64,000 nucleotides of DNA from Lysinibacillus sp. OF-1 (GTDB lineage Bacteria > Bacillota > Bacilli > Bacillales_A > Planococcaceae), in NCBI RefSeq assembly GCF_028356935.1, contig NZ_CP102798.1:2170001-2234000 (forward strand), read 5' to 3'. The notes below the pieces were generated by a model. The model was not told where the DNA came from. It saw only the letters and a list, made by a program, of their open reading frames with translations, and searched no databases. Shown one piece after another: positions 55,902 through 64,000 of this stretch; position 1 is the stretch's first letter; each line of letters starts with the position of its first letter. The position numbers were made by a program, and so were the translations under genes.

Positions 55902-57098
55902 TTAAATTTGATCCTTTTGATTTAATCTATAGCTCATGAATGTTAACACTGAGGCTATGAGCGCTAAGATTCCACCAGCCCACGAAAGTTTGTCTAGACT
56001 GCCAGAAGCTACGACAAATCCTCCTATTGCAGAACCTAATGCAATCCCCACATTAACAGCAACAGGGGTTAATGAGGATGCAAAGTCTTTTGCAGAGGGA
56101 GAATATCTTTCAGCTAAATCCATGAAGTAGAGTTGGACAGTTGCATTAACAGCATATAGCATGACAGCCATTAACATAATAGTCAGTAGCCCTAACCACA
56201 TAGAGGACATCGTAAAATACAGAGTAAATAAGATAATGGCCTGAATAATGAACGTATAGCGCAATCTACCTAAACCGTTATGCTGAGCAATCTTGCCAGC
56301 TAAAAGATTACTAAAGATTGAAAAGAAGCCATAGATTAAGAGAACAATACCTATGTATTTCGTTTCAATACCAAGTTTTTGTTGTAAAATGGGCGTAATA
56401 AAAGTATAGATTGTGTATGTTCCAGCAATCGTAAAAACAGGAATGAAGAATGCTAGAATGATTTTAGGTTGCTTAAATAAACTTAATTGCTCTGATAGTG
56501 AACTTTTTGTTGCTTTGATATTTCGAGGTAGCACAAACATGCTGATGATAAAGGCAATCCCGCCTAAAGCTGCCGTTAACCAAAATGTCATGTGCCAATT
56601 ACTCCATTGTCCAACCATTGTTCCTAGAGGTACACCCATGACGTTGGCAATGGTAAAGCCCGCAAATATGAAAGCAATGATAGAGGATCTTTTTTCTTTT
56701 GGCATACTATCATTCGCTATGGACATGGCTAATGCTGTAAGTACGCCGCTGACAACAGCCGTAACAACTCTGGAAGTTATTAAAATACCATAGGAACTAG
56801 AGAGGGCACTTACAATATTTCCAAGTATAAAGAGGGAAATCAATACTAACATGAGTGGATATTTTGCAAATCTACTAACAAAACCGGTTAAGATGGGTGT
56901 ACCAATCGCATAGGCGATAGCAAATCCAGAAATCAAGGAACCAGCTGTGGCAATTGGTATACTTAAATCTGTAGAGACCTCCGTTAATAATCCTACAATA
57001 ACAAATTCACTTGTTCCCATGACAAACGTTAATAAGGTTAATGTGAAGGCTAAAATTTTATGTTTATTGCTAAATGCATTTTCTTTATTCATAATCAA
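55902..57098 (-). CDS. MFS transporter (DHA1/AraJ-like)
   Basis: A 398-aa inner-membrane exporter with twelve hydrophobic segments. TFVMGTSEFVIVGLLTEVS in the first helix and SGVLTALAMSIANDSMPKEKR in helix 4-5 are typical of drug/metabolite efflux proteins of the AraJ/YdhP type. Start TTG 57098 is supported by AAGGAG eight bases upstream; ATG 57092 would be too far. An ArsR-type regulator gene lies upstream on the same strand, with two of its probable operators directly in front of this gene. The substrate is unknown. Confidence 0.88.
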   Translation of the reverse strand: MIMNKENAFSNKHKILAFTLTLLTFVMGTSEFVIVGLLTEVSTDLSIPIATAGSLISGFAIAYAIGTPILTGFVSRFAKYPLMLVLISLFILGNIVSALSSSYGILITSRVVTAVVSGVLTALAMSIANDSMPKEKRSSIIAFIFAGFTIANVMGVPLGTMVGQWSNWHMTFWLTAALGGIAFIISMFVLPRNIKATKSSLSEQLSLFKQPKIILAFFIPVFTIAGTYTIYTFITPILQQKLGIETKYIGIVLLIYGFFSIFSNLLAGKIAQHNGLGRLRYTFIIQAIILFTLYFTMSSMWLGLLTIMLMAVMLYAVNATVQLYFMDLAERYSPSAKDFASSLTPVAVNVGIALGSAIGGFVVASGSLDKLSWAGGILALIASVLTFMSYRLNQKDQI

Positions 57099-57122
57099 AA
57101 AACATCACTCCTTTATATCAAT

Positions 57123-57190
57123 ATATCGAGAAATTTCGATGTATTGTGCAAATGTCTATAGCGTATCTATTTATCGTGAATAATCGATAT
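57123..57190. promoter_or_regulatory. Two ArsR-type operators upstream of the MFS gene
   Basis: ATATCGA-N6-TCGATGT at 57123-57142 and TTATCGT-N6-TCGATAT at 57171-57190 match the dyad found at the arsR promoter. Confidence 0.75.
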
Positions 57191-57214
57191 GGCATTTTAA
57201 ACAGAAACCCAATT

Positions 57215-57514
57215 TTAATCATTTTGGGTATCTGATACAAGAAACGAGGCAATTTGATGAATCGTTTCTTCTTTTAATTTATAATATGTCCATTGACCAT
57301 GACGAAAAGATTCGAGAAGTCCAGCCTTTTGCATCATATTTAAGTAGTGAGAAACGGTTGATTGAGAAGTTTGAGCTTTCTCCTGAATATCACCAACACA
57401 TACGCCTCCTTCGATACTCACTTTTGGGAAATGTTTCTCAGGTTCCTTCAGCCACTGTAAGATGTTTAGCCTAGTCTCGTTTGATAACGCTTTGAAAATT
57501 TCAATTGGTTCCAT
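57215..57514 (-). CDS. ArsR-family winged-helix repressor
   Basis: A 99-aa regulator (ALSNETRLNILQWLKE, then SQSTVSHYLNMMQKAGLLE and HGQWTYYKL, the wing). The helix-3 region reads GGVCVGDI, so the CxC pair of metal-sensing ArsR proteins is incomplete; it may sense something other than arsenite. ATG 57514 is chosen as the family start although its ribosome binding site is weak. A matching operator covers its upstream region, which implies autorepression and co-control of the MFS exporter. Confidence 0.88.
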   Translation of the reverse strand: MEPIEIFKALSNETRLNILQWLKEPEKHFPKVSIEGGVCVGDIQEKAQTSQSTVSHYLNMMQKAGLLESFRHGQWTYYKLKEETIHQIASFLVSDTQND

Positions 57515-57525
57515 ACCGCAATAAT

Positions 57526-57545
57526 ATATCGAATTATCTCGATAT
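57526..57545. promoter_or_regulatory. Operator at the arsR promoter
   Basis: ATATCGA-N6-TCGATAT is a perfect dyad just upstream of the arsR start, and the best copy of the three. Confidence 0.75.
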
Positions 57546-57583
57546 GTCAATTGCTAAGTACCAACATTATATTTAAAAAATGG

Positions 57584-57612
57584 TTGACGCCAATAAGGAA
57601 GTCCTGTAATAT
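57584..57612 (+). promoter_or_regulatory. Sigma-A promoter of the T-box/argS unit
   Basis: TTGACG and TAATAT with an exact 17-base spacer; transcription should start near 57619. Confidence 0.8.
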
Positions 57613-57618
57613 ATGTCA

Positions 57619-57867
57619 AAATCATAGAAAAATTCGATGAAGAAGAGAGTAATTGATGGACAACTGGCAAGCGAGTTAGGGTTGGTGTGAGCCTAATGCA
57701 GAACCCATGAATGAAGCGCACTTTGGAGAAGATTCTCGAACAAGTAGTAGAGAATAGCGGGGCGTCACCTCGTTAACAATGGAAAGTGGTCATATTAAAT
57801 GGCAACTAGAGTGGTACCACGGGATTATAATGCTCTCGTCTCTAATTTTAGAGACGGGGGCTTTTTT
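57619..57867 (+). ncRNA. T-box leader of argS
   Basis: The leader begins with a stem I carrying AGAGAGTAATTGATGG, continues through GAAGCGCACTTTGGAG in which CGC (57717-57719) is the candidate arginine specifier, and reaches the T-box sequence AACTAGAGTGGTACCACGGG at 57804-57823. The terminator GCTCTCGTCTC with GAGACGGGGGC plus T follows at 57832-57867. Uncharged tRNA-Arg should favour the antiterminator and raise argS expression. Specifier placement is my inference. Confidence 0.92.
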
Positions 57868-57890
57868 ATTTGGACAGGAGGAGGATCAAG

Positions 57891-59564
57891 ATGAATAAAC
57901 AAATCGCTGAAAGTATGGCAGAAGTAGTAAATCATCAATTAACAGCAGATGATATTGCGTCATTATTAGAAAAACCAAAAAGCTCGGAGCTAGGGGACGT
58001 GGCATTTCCTTGTTTTACCTTAGCAAAAAGATGGAAAAAGTCACCACAAACTATTGCAGCGGATATAGCAAGTCAATTAAACAATGACAATATCCAGCGT
58101 GTGCAAGCTGTTGGAGGCTATGTCAATATTTTTCTAGATCAACAAAAAGTGACGCAACAAGTGCTAAGCAACATCATGCAAGCAAAACAATCATATGGAA
58201 CTAATCAAACGGGGATGGGAGCTGTCGTCCTAGATTTTTCATCTCCTAATATTGCGAAGCCATTCTCGATGGGGCATTTACGTTCAACAGTCATTGGGAA
58301 TGCTTTAGCCAATATGGCAGAAAAAAATGGTTATCAAGCGATTCGCATCAATCATTTAGGGGACTGGGGTACACAGTTCGGTAAGCTTATTGTGGCTTAT
58401 CAATATTGGGGTGATAAGCAAGCCATTACAGCGTCACCAATTGAGGAGCTATTAAAGATTTATGTGCAGTTTCATGAAGAGGCAGAGCAAGACCCAGCAC
58501 TGATTGAACAGGCACGTGCCGCCTTTAAAGCGTTGGAGGATGGCGATGCAGAGGCACTGGCATTATGGCAATGGTTCCGAGATGTATCATTAGTAGAATT
58601 TCAATCAATATACGAGTTGCTAGGAATTCACTTTGATGCTTTTACAGGAGAAGCCTTTTACAATGACAAAATGATGCCTGTTGTGACAGAACTACAAGAA
58701 AAAGGGCTCCTAGTGGAATCAGATGGGGCGTATGTTGTGGAGATGGAGGAAATGCCCCCATGCTTAATGACGAAAACAGATGGAGCCACGCTTTATGCGA
58801 CACGCGATTTAGCTGCTGCCCTGTATCGCCAACAGCATTACCAGCCAGAAAAGATTTTCTACGTTGTTGGCAATGAGCAATCCCTCCATTTTAAACAACT
58901 TTTTCAAGTCATCGAAAAAATGGGCTATGCTTGGGCCAAAAATCTACAGCACGTCCCATTTGGGATGATGCTCAAGGATGGCAAAAAAATGTCGACCCGT
59001 AAAGGCAAAGTGGTGTTATTAGCAGATGTGCTAGCAGAGGCCATTGCGACGGCGAAGCGTAATATCGAAGAGAAAAATCCCCATCTTCCTAACAAGGAGC
59101 GAGTAGCCCAGCAAGTTGGGGTTGGCGCAGTTATATTTAATGATTTGAAATACCATCGCCTCAATGATATTGAATTTTCGATCGAGCAAATGATGAATTT
59201 TGAAGGTGAAACAGGTCCTTATGTACAGTATACGTATGCCCGTCTTTGCTCCATTTTAGAAAAAGCAAACGCCCCAGCTGAAGTGATGACCTTCCAGCCA
59301 TTAGGAGAGCAGGCTTGGCCAATTGTTTTATTACTGGAGCAGTTTCCGAAAGTGGTAGCTACGTCTTTTGATCAGGCTGACCCGTCCCAAATAGCGAAAT
59401 ATGCCTTACAATTGGCCCGTTTATTGAATAAATATTATGCCCAACAGAAAATATTAGCGGATGATGAATATCAAGCGTCACGTCTAGCACTTTGTTCATG
59501 TGTTGCGATTGTCTTAAAAGAATCATTCGCCTTATTGGGCATTGAATTACCTGAAAATATGTGA
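57891..59564 (+). CDS. argS: Arginyl-tRNA synthetase
   Basis: A class I synthetase of 557 aa that charges tRNA-Arg. The N-terminal add-on domain (KPKSSELGDVAFPCF), the HIGH-equivalent MGHLRST within SSPNIAKPFSMGHLRS, the KMSKS-equivalent KKMSTRKGK and the C-terminal DALR anticodon-binding domain (YVQYTYARLCSIL) are all present. AGGAGGAGG before ATG 57891 fixes the start; the frame from 57870 includes that site. It is controlled by the T-box directly upstream. Confidence 0.97.
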   Translation: MNKQIAESMAEVVNHQLTADDIASLLEKPKSSELGDVAFPCFTLAKRWKKSPQTIAADIASQLNNDNIQRVQAVGGYVNIFLDQQKVTQQVLSNIMQAKQSYGTNQTGMGAVVLDFSSPNIAKPFSMGHLRSTVIGNALANMAEKNGYQAIRINHLGDWGTQFGKLIVAYQYWGDKQAITASPIEELLKIYVQFHEEAEQDPALIEQARAAFKALEDGDAEALALWQWFRDVSLVEFQSIYELLGIHFDAFTGEAFYNDKMMPVVTELQEKGLLVESDGAYVVEMEEMPPCLMTKTDGATLYATRDLAAALYRQQHYQPEKIFYVVGNEQSLHFKQLFQVIEKMGYAWAKNLQHVPFGMMLKDGKKMSTRKGKVVLLADVLAEAIATAKRNIEEKNPHLPNKERVAQQVGVGAVIFNDLKYHRLNDIEFSIEQMMNFEGETGPYVQYTYARLCSILEKANAPAEVMTFQPLGEQAWPIVLLLEQFPKVVATSFDQADPSQIAKYALQLARLLNKYYAQQKILADDEYQASRLALCSCVAIVLKESFALLGIELPENM

Positions 59565-59715
59565 CATCTACTGAATCAAGATAAAAAATAGCCATTTTCA
59601 AGAAACTGTCCCAAGATTGACCGTCTATCGAAAACATGGTAAAAGGAGAGAGGAATAAATAAACAAACTCTTTCAGCAATGAATGTTGAGTGGCAGTAGA
59701 GAGGATATTGAACAA
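59565..59715. other. Short intergenic, no terminator recognised
   Basis: No clear T-tailed hairpin separates argS from the MFS gene, so some read-through is possible. Confidence 0.35.
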
Positions 59716-60891
59716 ATGGCAAAAAAACAATGGACCCTTTCACTTATACTAGTGGTCATCAGTATATTTTTTGTTGCACTCAATATGAGACCTGCAGTAA
59801 CAGGGATTGGCCCACTTTATAATGTACTGATGACATCCTTACATGTCTCCAATACAAGTATGAGTTTTCTGACATCCATCCCCGTTTTTTGTATGGGTTT
59901 ATTTGCACCTTTGGCTGTACCGCTTCAGCGAAAGGTTGGCACGAAATCCGCCATAACATTTTTAGTGGCTATTCTCGTCTTTGCCAATGGACTACGCCTT
60001 TTACAAGAAAGCTACGCTTTGCTCATTGTGACAAGCTTTGCAGCAGGCTTAGCTATTGCGATGATTGGTCCTATTTTAAATGCCTTTATTAAGAAAAAGT
60101 TTCCACAGCGTTTTACGACCGTGATTGGCATTTATTCCTTCGGCATTGGCGTAGGTGCTACATTAAGTGCGGCCTTAACGGTGACATTTTATCAAATTTT
60201 CGGCAATAGCTGGACCGTCGCTCTGGGGATATGGGCTCTACTTGCATTAGGGACGCTAGTTATTTGGTTATGGGCCATACCATCACAGCAAAATGAACAA
60301 GTTCTAAAGATAACGACGACTGAATATGCTCGTAATCCTTGGACATCTGGACGTGCTTGGGCGATCTTACTGTACTTTGGCTTACAAACCTCGCTGTTTT
60401 TTTCGATGATGGCGTGGCTTACACCGCTGTTGCAGGATAAAGGCTTATCACTAGAGACAGCAAGTGCTATGCTGACGTTTATGTCTATTGTGCAAATGAT
60501 CGGCAATATTGCAGTGCCGATGCTCATGGAAAAATGGTCAAGTCGAATGGTATGGATACTGGCACTAGGCTTTGTAGGATTAATTGGTTTCACGCTATTA
60601 TGGCTTACGTCAGGCGTCTATTTATGGCTTGCTGTTTTATTAATCGGCATTGTTCTAAGTGGTCTATTTCCGATTGGCTTATTGTTACCGCTGGATGAAG
60701 CCAAAAATGATCTGGAGGCTAATAGCTGGTCATCCATGGTGCTATCAGGTGGCTTTATGCTGAGTGCAATTATTCCCATTATGATCGGGGTTTGCTATGA
60801 TATCACAGGCAATCATACATGGACTTATAGCATCTTTTTACTGTTGATGGTGGGCATTATCGTATCGACAAGACTGTTAAGAAAAAAATAA
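59716..60891 (+). CDS. MFS transporter, CynX/NimT (cyanate permease-like) family
   Basis: A 391-aa protein with twelve hydrophobic segments. ALNMRPAVTGIGPLYNVL in helix 1 and the MGLFAPLAVPLQRKVGTKSA loop are typical of the CynX/YeaN/NimT group, which move cyanate, nitroimidazoles or related small solutes; assignment beyond the group is not possible. ATG 59716 behind AGAGAGG is preferred; ATG 59683 in the same frame lacks a ribosome binding site. Confidence 0.88.
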   Translation: MAKKQWTLSLILVVISIFFVALNMRPAVTGIGPLYNVLMTSLHVSNTSMSFLTSIPVFCMGLFAPLAVPLQRKVGTKSAITFLVAILVFANGLRLLQESYALLIVTSFAAGLAIAMIGPILNAFIKKKFPQRFTTVIGIYSFGIGVGATLSAALTVTFYQIFGNSWTVALGIWALLALGTLVIWLWAIPSQQNEQVLKITTTEYARNPWTSGRAWAILLYFGLQTSLFFSMMAWLTPLLQDKGLSLETASAMLTFMSIVQMIGNIAVPMLMEKWSSRMVWILALGFVGLIGFTLLWLTSGVYLWLAVLLIGIVLSGLFPIGLLLPLDEAKNDLEANSWSSMVLSGGFMLSAIIPIMIGVCYDITGNHTWTYSIFLLLMVGIIVSTRLLRKK

Positions 60892-60897
60892 TCGAAG

Positions 60898-60929
60898 AAG
60901 ACATGTGAAGCAATGCGCATGTCTTTTTT
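60898..60929 (+). terminator. Rho-independent terminator
   Basis: AAGACATG pairs with CATGTCTT, followed by T residues. Confidence 0.82.
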
Positions 60930-61057
60930 AATGAAAATTATTTTTAGGTCCAGTTATCCTCCAATCCTCATAGCAAATTTCGTATTTCATAAATAATAAT
61001 AGGTAGAATGAAATATATTTAGCGGTGTTGTCGCATTTCCCTAACATTATTATATAA

Positions 61058-61105
61058 ATAATAATATTATGTAAACTTGAAACATCACAAATCCTTGATT
61101 ATGAT
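61058..61105 (+). promoter_or_regulatory. Promoter of the lipoprotein-recQ unit with upstream AT motif
   Basis: TTGAAA (61077-61082) and TATGAT (61100-61105) with a 17-base spacer. The 20-base motif ATAATAATATTATGTAAACT (61058-61077) abuts the -35 box and is identical to 47051-47070. Confidence 0.65.
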
Positions 61106-61145
61106 AGATAATAGAGAATGATGAATAGAAAGTTTTGGTGAAGGT

Positions 61146-62249
61146 ATGTATAAAAAAATGCTCGTGTTAGGAGCGACAGCTTTCCTCGTTACAGGCTGTG
61201 ACAGTCAAATAGGCACAGGCTGGTTTCAAAGTAAAAATGCGGAGGTTCAAACAGAGGGGGCAGTGACCAAGCAAGAGGAAAAAATTGTCCCAGAGGTCAA
61301 AGTCATCGGAGAGTATGGTGTTGGGGCAGGCATTATTATAAAGCAGCAGGATAATCAGCTGTATATTTTAACAAATGGTGCATTAGTTGCTTCCAAACCG
61401 ACGGCCCTTGTTCAATTTGGTCAAGACAAGCTAATGGCAGCAAATGTACATGTCATGTCAACAGCTCATAATCTAGCACTTCTACAAGTAACGTATAAAG
61501 CGAATGTGCATGTGCCAAAAACGTATGAAGGTGAGCTGAATCAGCTAGCCGTTTATGTGAATGGCTTGCCCTACACGATTCAGAAATATCAAGATAAGGT
61601 AGCGGCCTATTATATAGATGTGAAACAAGCTATGCCTTTAGGAAGTCCTGTGATGGAGGCTGAAAATGGAGCCATTGTTGGACTATATTTTAATCGTCAA
61701 CAGCAAGGAGAGTCCCAGCCATACATATTGCCGATGAAGGAAATCCAATCATTCGTGGATAAATGGATTGAGGATGGCATGAAAGCCAGTGTACGATTGT
61801 CCCAATCCAAAAATTTATATCCCTATATAGAACAAGGTGACAAAGAAGCTGTACAGCAAGCAATTGAGCAATATGGTGAGAATGTGTTTGCGTATAATAC
61901 AGATGAAATCAAGCTGTTTTTAGATACGTTCCATAAGCATTTAAAGGCGGCTGTGGCCATTCAGGATGCGAGTGTCATGAAACCAATTGTCGGAACAGAG
62001 GATTTACAAGAGACCTTGAATAGCATGGTTGCTTATTATGCTTCCAAACAAGCAAAGATCCATTTCTCTAATACCGATATTCAAGCTATTCGTATAGAAG
62101 GCCAGCATCTTATTCTACGTGCTAAAACGGAATATGTTTTGACGAATGCTGCAGGGCAGGAGGCACTTGCCCATTCCATCATACTGTATGAAATCGAAAA
62201 AAATGAACAGGGCGAGTACATGCTACTTCGTCTAACAAACGAGGAGTGA
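61146..62249 (+). CDS. Lipoprotein with degenerate trypsin-like fold and TcaA-like C-terminal domain
   Basis: A 367-aa lipoprotein (lipobox VTGC). Residues ~55-215 follow the strand order of HtrA-type proteases: [21 protein letters not shown] where TNAHVV is expected, HNLALLQV where the Asp of DLALL is expected, and [17 protein letters not shown] where GNSGGP is expected. All three catalytic residues are missing, so it is probably a pseudoprotease. Residues ~220-367 resemble the NTF2-like domain of TcaA. The ATG at 61146 follows GTGAAGG. recQ begins seven bases after its stop. Confidence 0.75.
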   Translation: MYKKMLVLGATAFLVTGCDSQIGTGWFQSKNAEVQTEGAVTKQEEKIVPEVKVIGEYGVGAGIIIKQQDNQLYILTNGALVASKPTALVQFGQDKLMAANVHVMSTAHNLALLQVTYKANVHVPKTYEGELNQLAVYVNGLPYTIQKYQDKVAAYYIDVKQAMPLGSPVMEAENGAIVGLYFNRQQQGESQPYILPMKEIQSFVDKWIEDGMKASVRLSQSKNLYPYIEQGDKEAVQQAIEQYGENVFAYNTDEIKLFLDTFHKHLKAAVAIQDASVMKPIVGTEDLQETLNSMVAYYASKQAKIHFSNTDIQAIRIEGQHLILRAKTEYVLTNAAGQEALAHSIILYEIEKNEQGEYMLLRLTNEE

Positions 62250-62256
62250 ACTTTGC

Positions 62257-64000
62257 ATGGAGCAAGCAAGACAAATGCTACAGCATCATTTTGGCTATGA
62301 AGCCTTTCGCCAAGGACAAGCCCAAATTATAGAACAAACATTACGAGGGCAGTCGAGCCTGTGTGTCATGCCAACTGGTGGCGGGAAATCCATTTGCTAT
62401 CAAATTCCTGCATTAATGCTAGATGGGTTAACTATTGTCATTTCCCCCCTTATATCTCTGATGCAAGATCAGGTGGAGGCTTTACGTGCGGCGAACATTC
62501 CTGCCGCCTATATTAACAGTACGTTGTCGGCACAGGAAGTAGATGAAACGATGCAACTAGCGAGCGCAGGTTATTTAAAACTTCTCTATATTGCGCCTGA
62601 GCGATTGGAAAGTGTATCCTTTCTGCAAGCACTATCCTATTTACCTGTGCCGTTAATAGCGGTAGATGAGGCACACTGTATCTCGCAATGGGGGCATGAC
62701 TTTAGACCAAGCTATCGCTCCATTCAAAAGCTGTTTACACTATGGTCACAAAAGCCCACGGTTTTAGCGCTGACAGCCACTGCGACACCAGCTGTCTGTG
62801 ATGATATCCGCCAATTACTAACAATTGATGAGCAAGCGACAGTCATGACAGGCTTTTCACGTGAAAATTTGGCGCTGTCCGTACTAATTGGTGAAAATAA
62901 AGAACGTTATGTAAAAAATTATGTACAACAAAATAAACAGGAAGTCGGCATTATTTACGCGGCCACTCGAAAAGCAGTAGACGCGATTTATGACATGCTG
63001 AGTCGCTCTGGTGAAGCGGTTGCGAAATATCATGCGGGTCTGTCAGAGGACTTGCGAATAGCTGAGCAGGAGCGGTTTTTAAAAGATGAAGCACGTATTA
63101 TGGTAGCAACGAATGCTTTTGGTATGGGGATTGATAAAAGTAATGTGCGCTTTGTGTTGCATTATCAAATGCCTCGTAATATGGAGAGTTATTACCAAGA
63201 AGCGGGTCGTGCAGGACGTGATGGTCTGCCGAGTGCCTGTATTTTATTATATGCTTCTGGGGACGTCCAAACACAGCGTTTTCTAATTGAACAAACACAG
63301 GATGAAGCACGTATAGCCCAAGAATTAGCCAAGCTCCAAACGATGGTCGATTATTGCCATACAGAGGGCTGCTTACAAAATGCGATTTTATCCTATTTTG
63401 CTGAAGAGCCAGAGGAGCCTTGTGGGCGTTGTAGTAATTGCAATGATGGGCGAGCAGTGACAGACGTGACTGAGGATGCACAAAAGGTGTTAGCCTGTGT
63501 GGTACGCATGGGACAAAAATTCGGCAAGACCATGGTGGCTCAGGTGTTGATTGGCTCCAAAAATCAAAAAATAACGGAATTTGGCTTTGCACGTTTATCG
63601 ACCTATGGCATCTTAAAAGGAAAATATGCCTCAAAGGATGTTTCGAACTTTATTGAATTTTTAATTGCGGAAGGTTTACTTGCTGTGAAGCATGGGACAT
63701 TCCCAACCATATATGTATCAGCGAATGGCAAGGAAGTACTGCTTGGCAATCGACAGGTTATGCGCAAGGAAGCTGTAGCAGTGAAGAAGCTGGTGGACAA
63801 CGATCCTTTATTCGAACATTTACGCGTATTGCGCAAAGATATTGCAGATGAAGAAAAGGTGCCACCATTTGTAGTGTTCTCTGACAAAACATTGCGTGAT
63901 TTATGTGATAAGAAGCCAGCCGTACTGGAGGATTTACGACAGGTGAGCGGTATTGGTGAGGTGAAATTTGACAAGTACGGTAAGCGATTCTTTGACGCAT
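62257..64000 (+). CDS. recQ: ATP-dependent DNA helicase RecQ, cut by window edge
   Basis: A 3'-5' DNA helicase for recombination repair and fork restart. The frame is open from ATG 62257 to the window end (581 codons). In order: Walker [21 protein letters not shown] box [18 protein letters not shown], motif [19 protein letters not shown], the zinc-binding Cys cluster (CHTEGC and CGRCSNC), a winged helix, and the start of an HRDC domain ([15 protein letters not shown] near the end). GAGGAG lies upstream, within the previous gene. A 7-bp gap to the lipoprotein gene indicates one operon. Confidence 0.95.
   Translation, partial: MEQARQMLQHHFGYEAFRQGQAQIIEQTLRGQSSLCVMPTGGGKSICYQIPALMLDGLTIVISPLISLMQDQVEALRAANIPAAYINSTLSAQEVDETMQLASAGYLKLLYIAPERLESVSFLQALSYLPVPLIAVDEAHCISQWGHDFRPSYRSIQKLFTLWSQKPTVLALTATATPAVCDDIRQLLTIDEQATVMTGFSRENLALSVLIGENKERYVKNYVQQNKQEVGIIYAATRKAVDAIYDMLSRSGEAVAKYHAGLSEDLRIAEQERFLKDEARIMVATNAFGMGIDKSNVRFVLHYQMPRNMESYYQEAGRAGRDGLPSACILLYASGDVQTQRFLIEQTQDEARIAQELAKLQTMVDYCHTEGCLQNAILSYFAEEPEEPCGRCSNCNDGRAVTDVTEDAQKVLACVVRMGQKFGKTMVAQVLIGSKNQKITEFGFARLSTYGILKGKYASKDVSNFIEFLIAEGLLAVKHGTFPTIYVSANGKEVLLGNRQVMRKEAVAVKKLVDNDPLFEHLRVLRKDIADEEKVPPFVVFSDKTLRDLCDKKPAVLEDLRQVSGIGEVKFDKYGKRFFDA

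Overview
The window looks like a chromosomal segment of a low-GC, endospore-forming Firmicute. The best guess is a Lysinibacillus-type organism (Bacillaceae/Planococcaceae). The evidence is AT-rich DNA, strong AGGAGG-type ribosome binding sites, a tricistronic GerA-type germinant receptor, an L-box lysine riboswitch, a T-box in front of argS, and many T-tailed hairpin terminators. Genus placement is inference from protein style; no rRNA or tRNA gene was seen.

Layout. 1-1135: left-truncated IS3/IS150-type insertion sequence. 1.4-4.5 kb: a large hybrid sensor kinase. 4.5-6.1 kb: a DMT exporter divergent from an Lrp/AsnC regulator. 6.2-13 kb: small secreted or lipid-anchored proteins, a decayed acetyltransferase, DinB and LysE proteins, fabZ, a polysaccharide deacetylase and a second decayed gene. 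13-17 kb: S41 processing protease, CobW-type GTPase and CAP-domain secreted protein. 17-20 kb: a PAS-GGDEF-EAL-PilZ protein whose enzymatic motifs look degenerate. 20.2-23.7 kb: GerA/GerB/GerC operon whose A gene carries an in-frame TGA. 23.8-31.7 kb: MATE exporter, murG, GNAT, an intact PAS-GGDEF cyclase and an ArlRS-like two-component pair. 32-36 kb: odhA-odhB. 36.4-39.3 kb: lysine riboswitch and an amino-acid ABC transporter.

39.3-51.2 kb holds small hypothetical proteins, a TelA/XpaC pair, an acylphosphatase-like protein, a soluble chemoreceptor with globin-like and zinc-binding ends, a cold-shock gene behind an attenuator-like leader, a striking array of GGATAG boxes (45.9-46.5 kb), a YkvA-like protein, an HtrA-like membrane protease, and a TetR-FabF operon with an apparently leaderless start. 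51.6-64 kb holds an ABC-F protein, a membrane-anchored FAD oxidoreductase with an SLH-like tail, an ArsR/MFS pair with three matching operators, T-box-argS, a CynX-like MFS, a protease-fold lipoprotein that lacks its catalytic triad, and recQ running off the right edge.

Themes. Signalling (two c-di-GMP-type proteins, two kinases, one chemoreceptor), envelope and sporulation functions, and small regulator-transporter modules dominate. Several genes are decayed or catalytically degenerate. The least explained feature is the GGATAG array: 22 boxes, almost all exactly 21 bp apart, in roughly 124-bp super-repeats.
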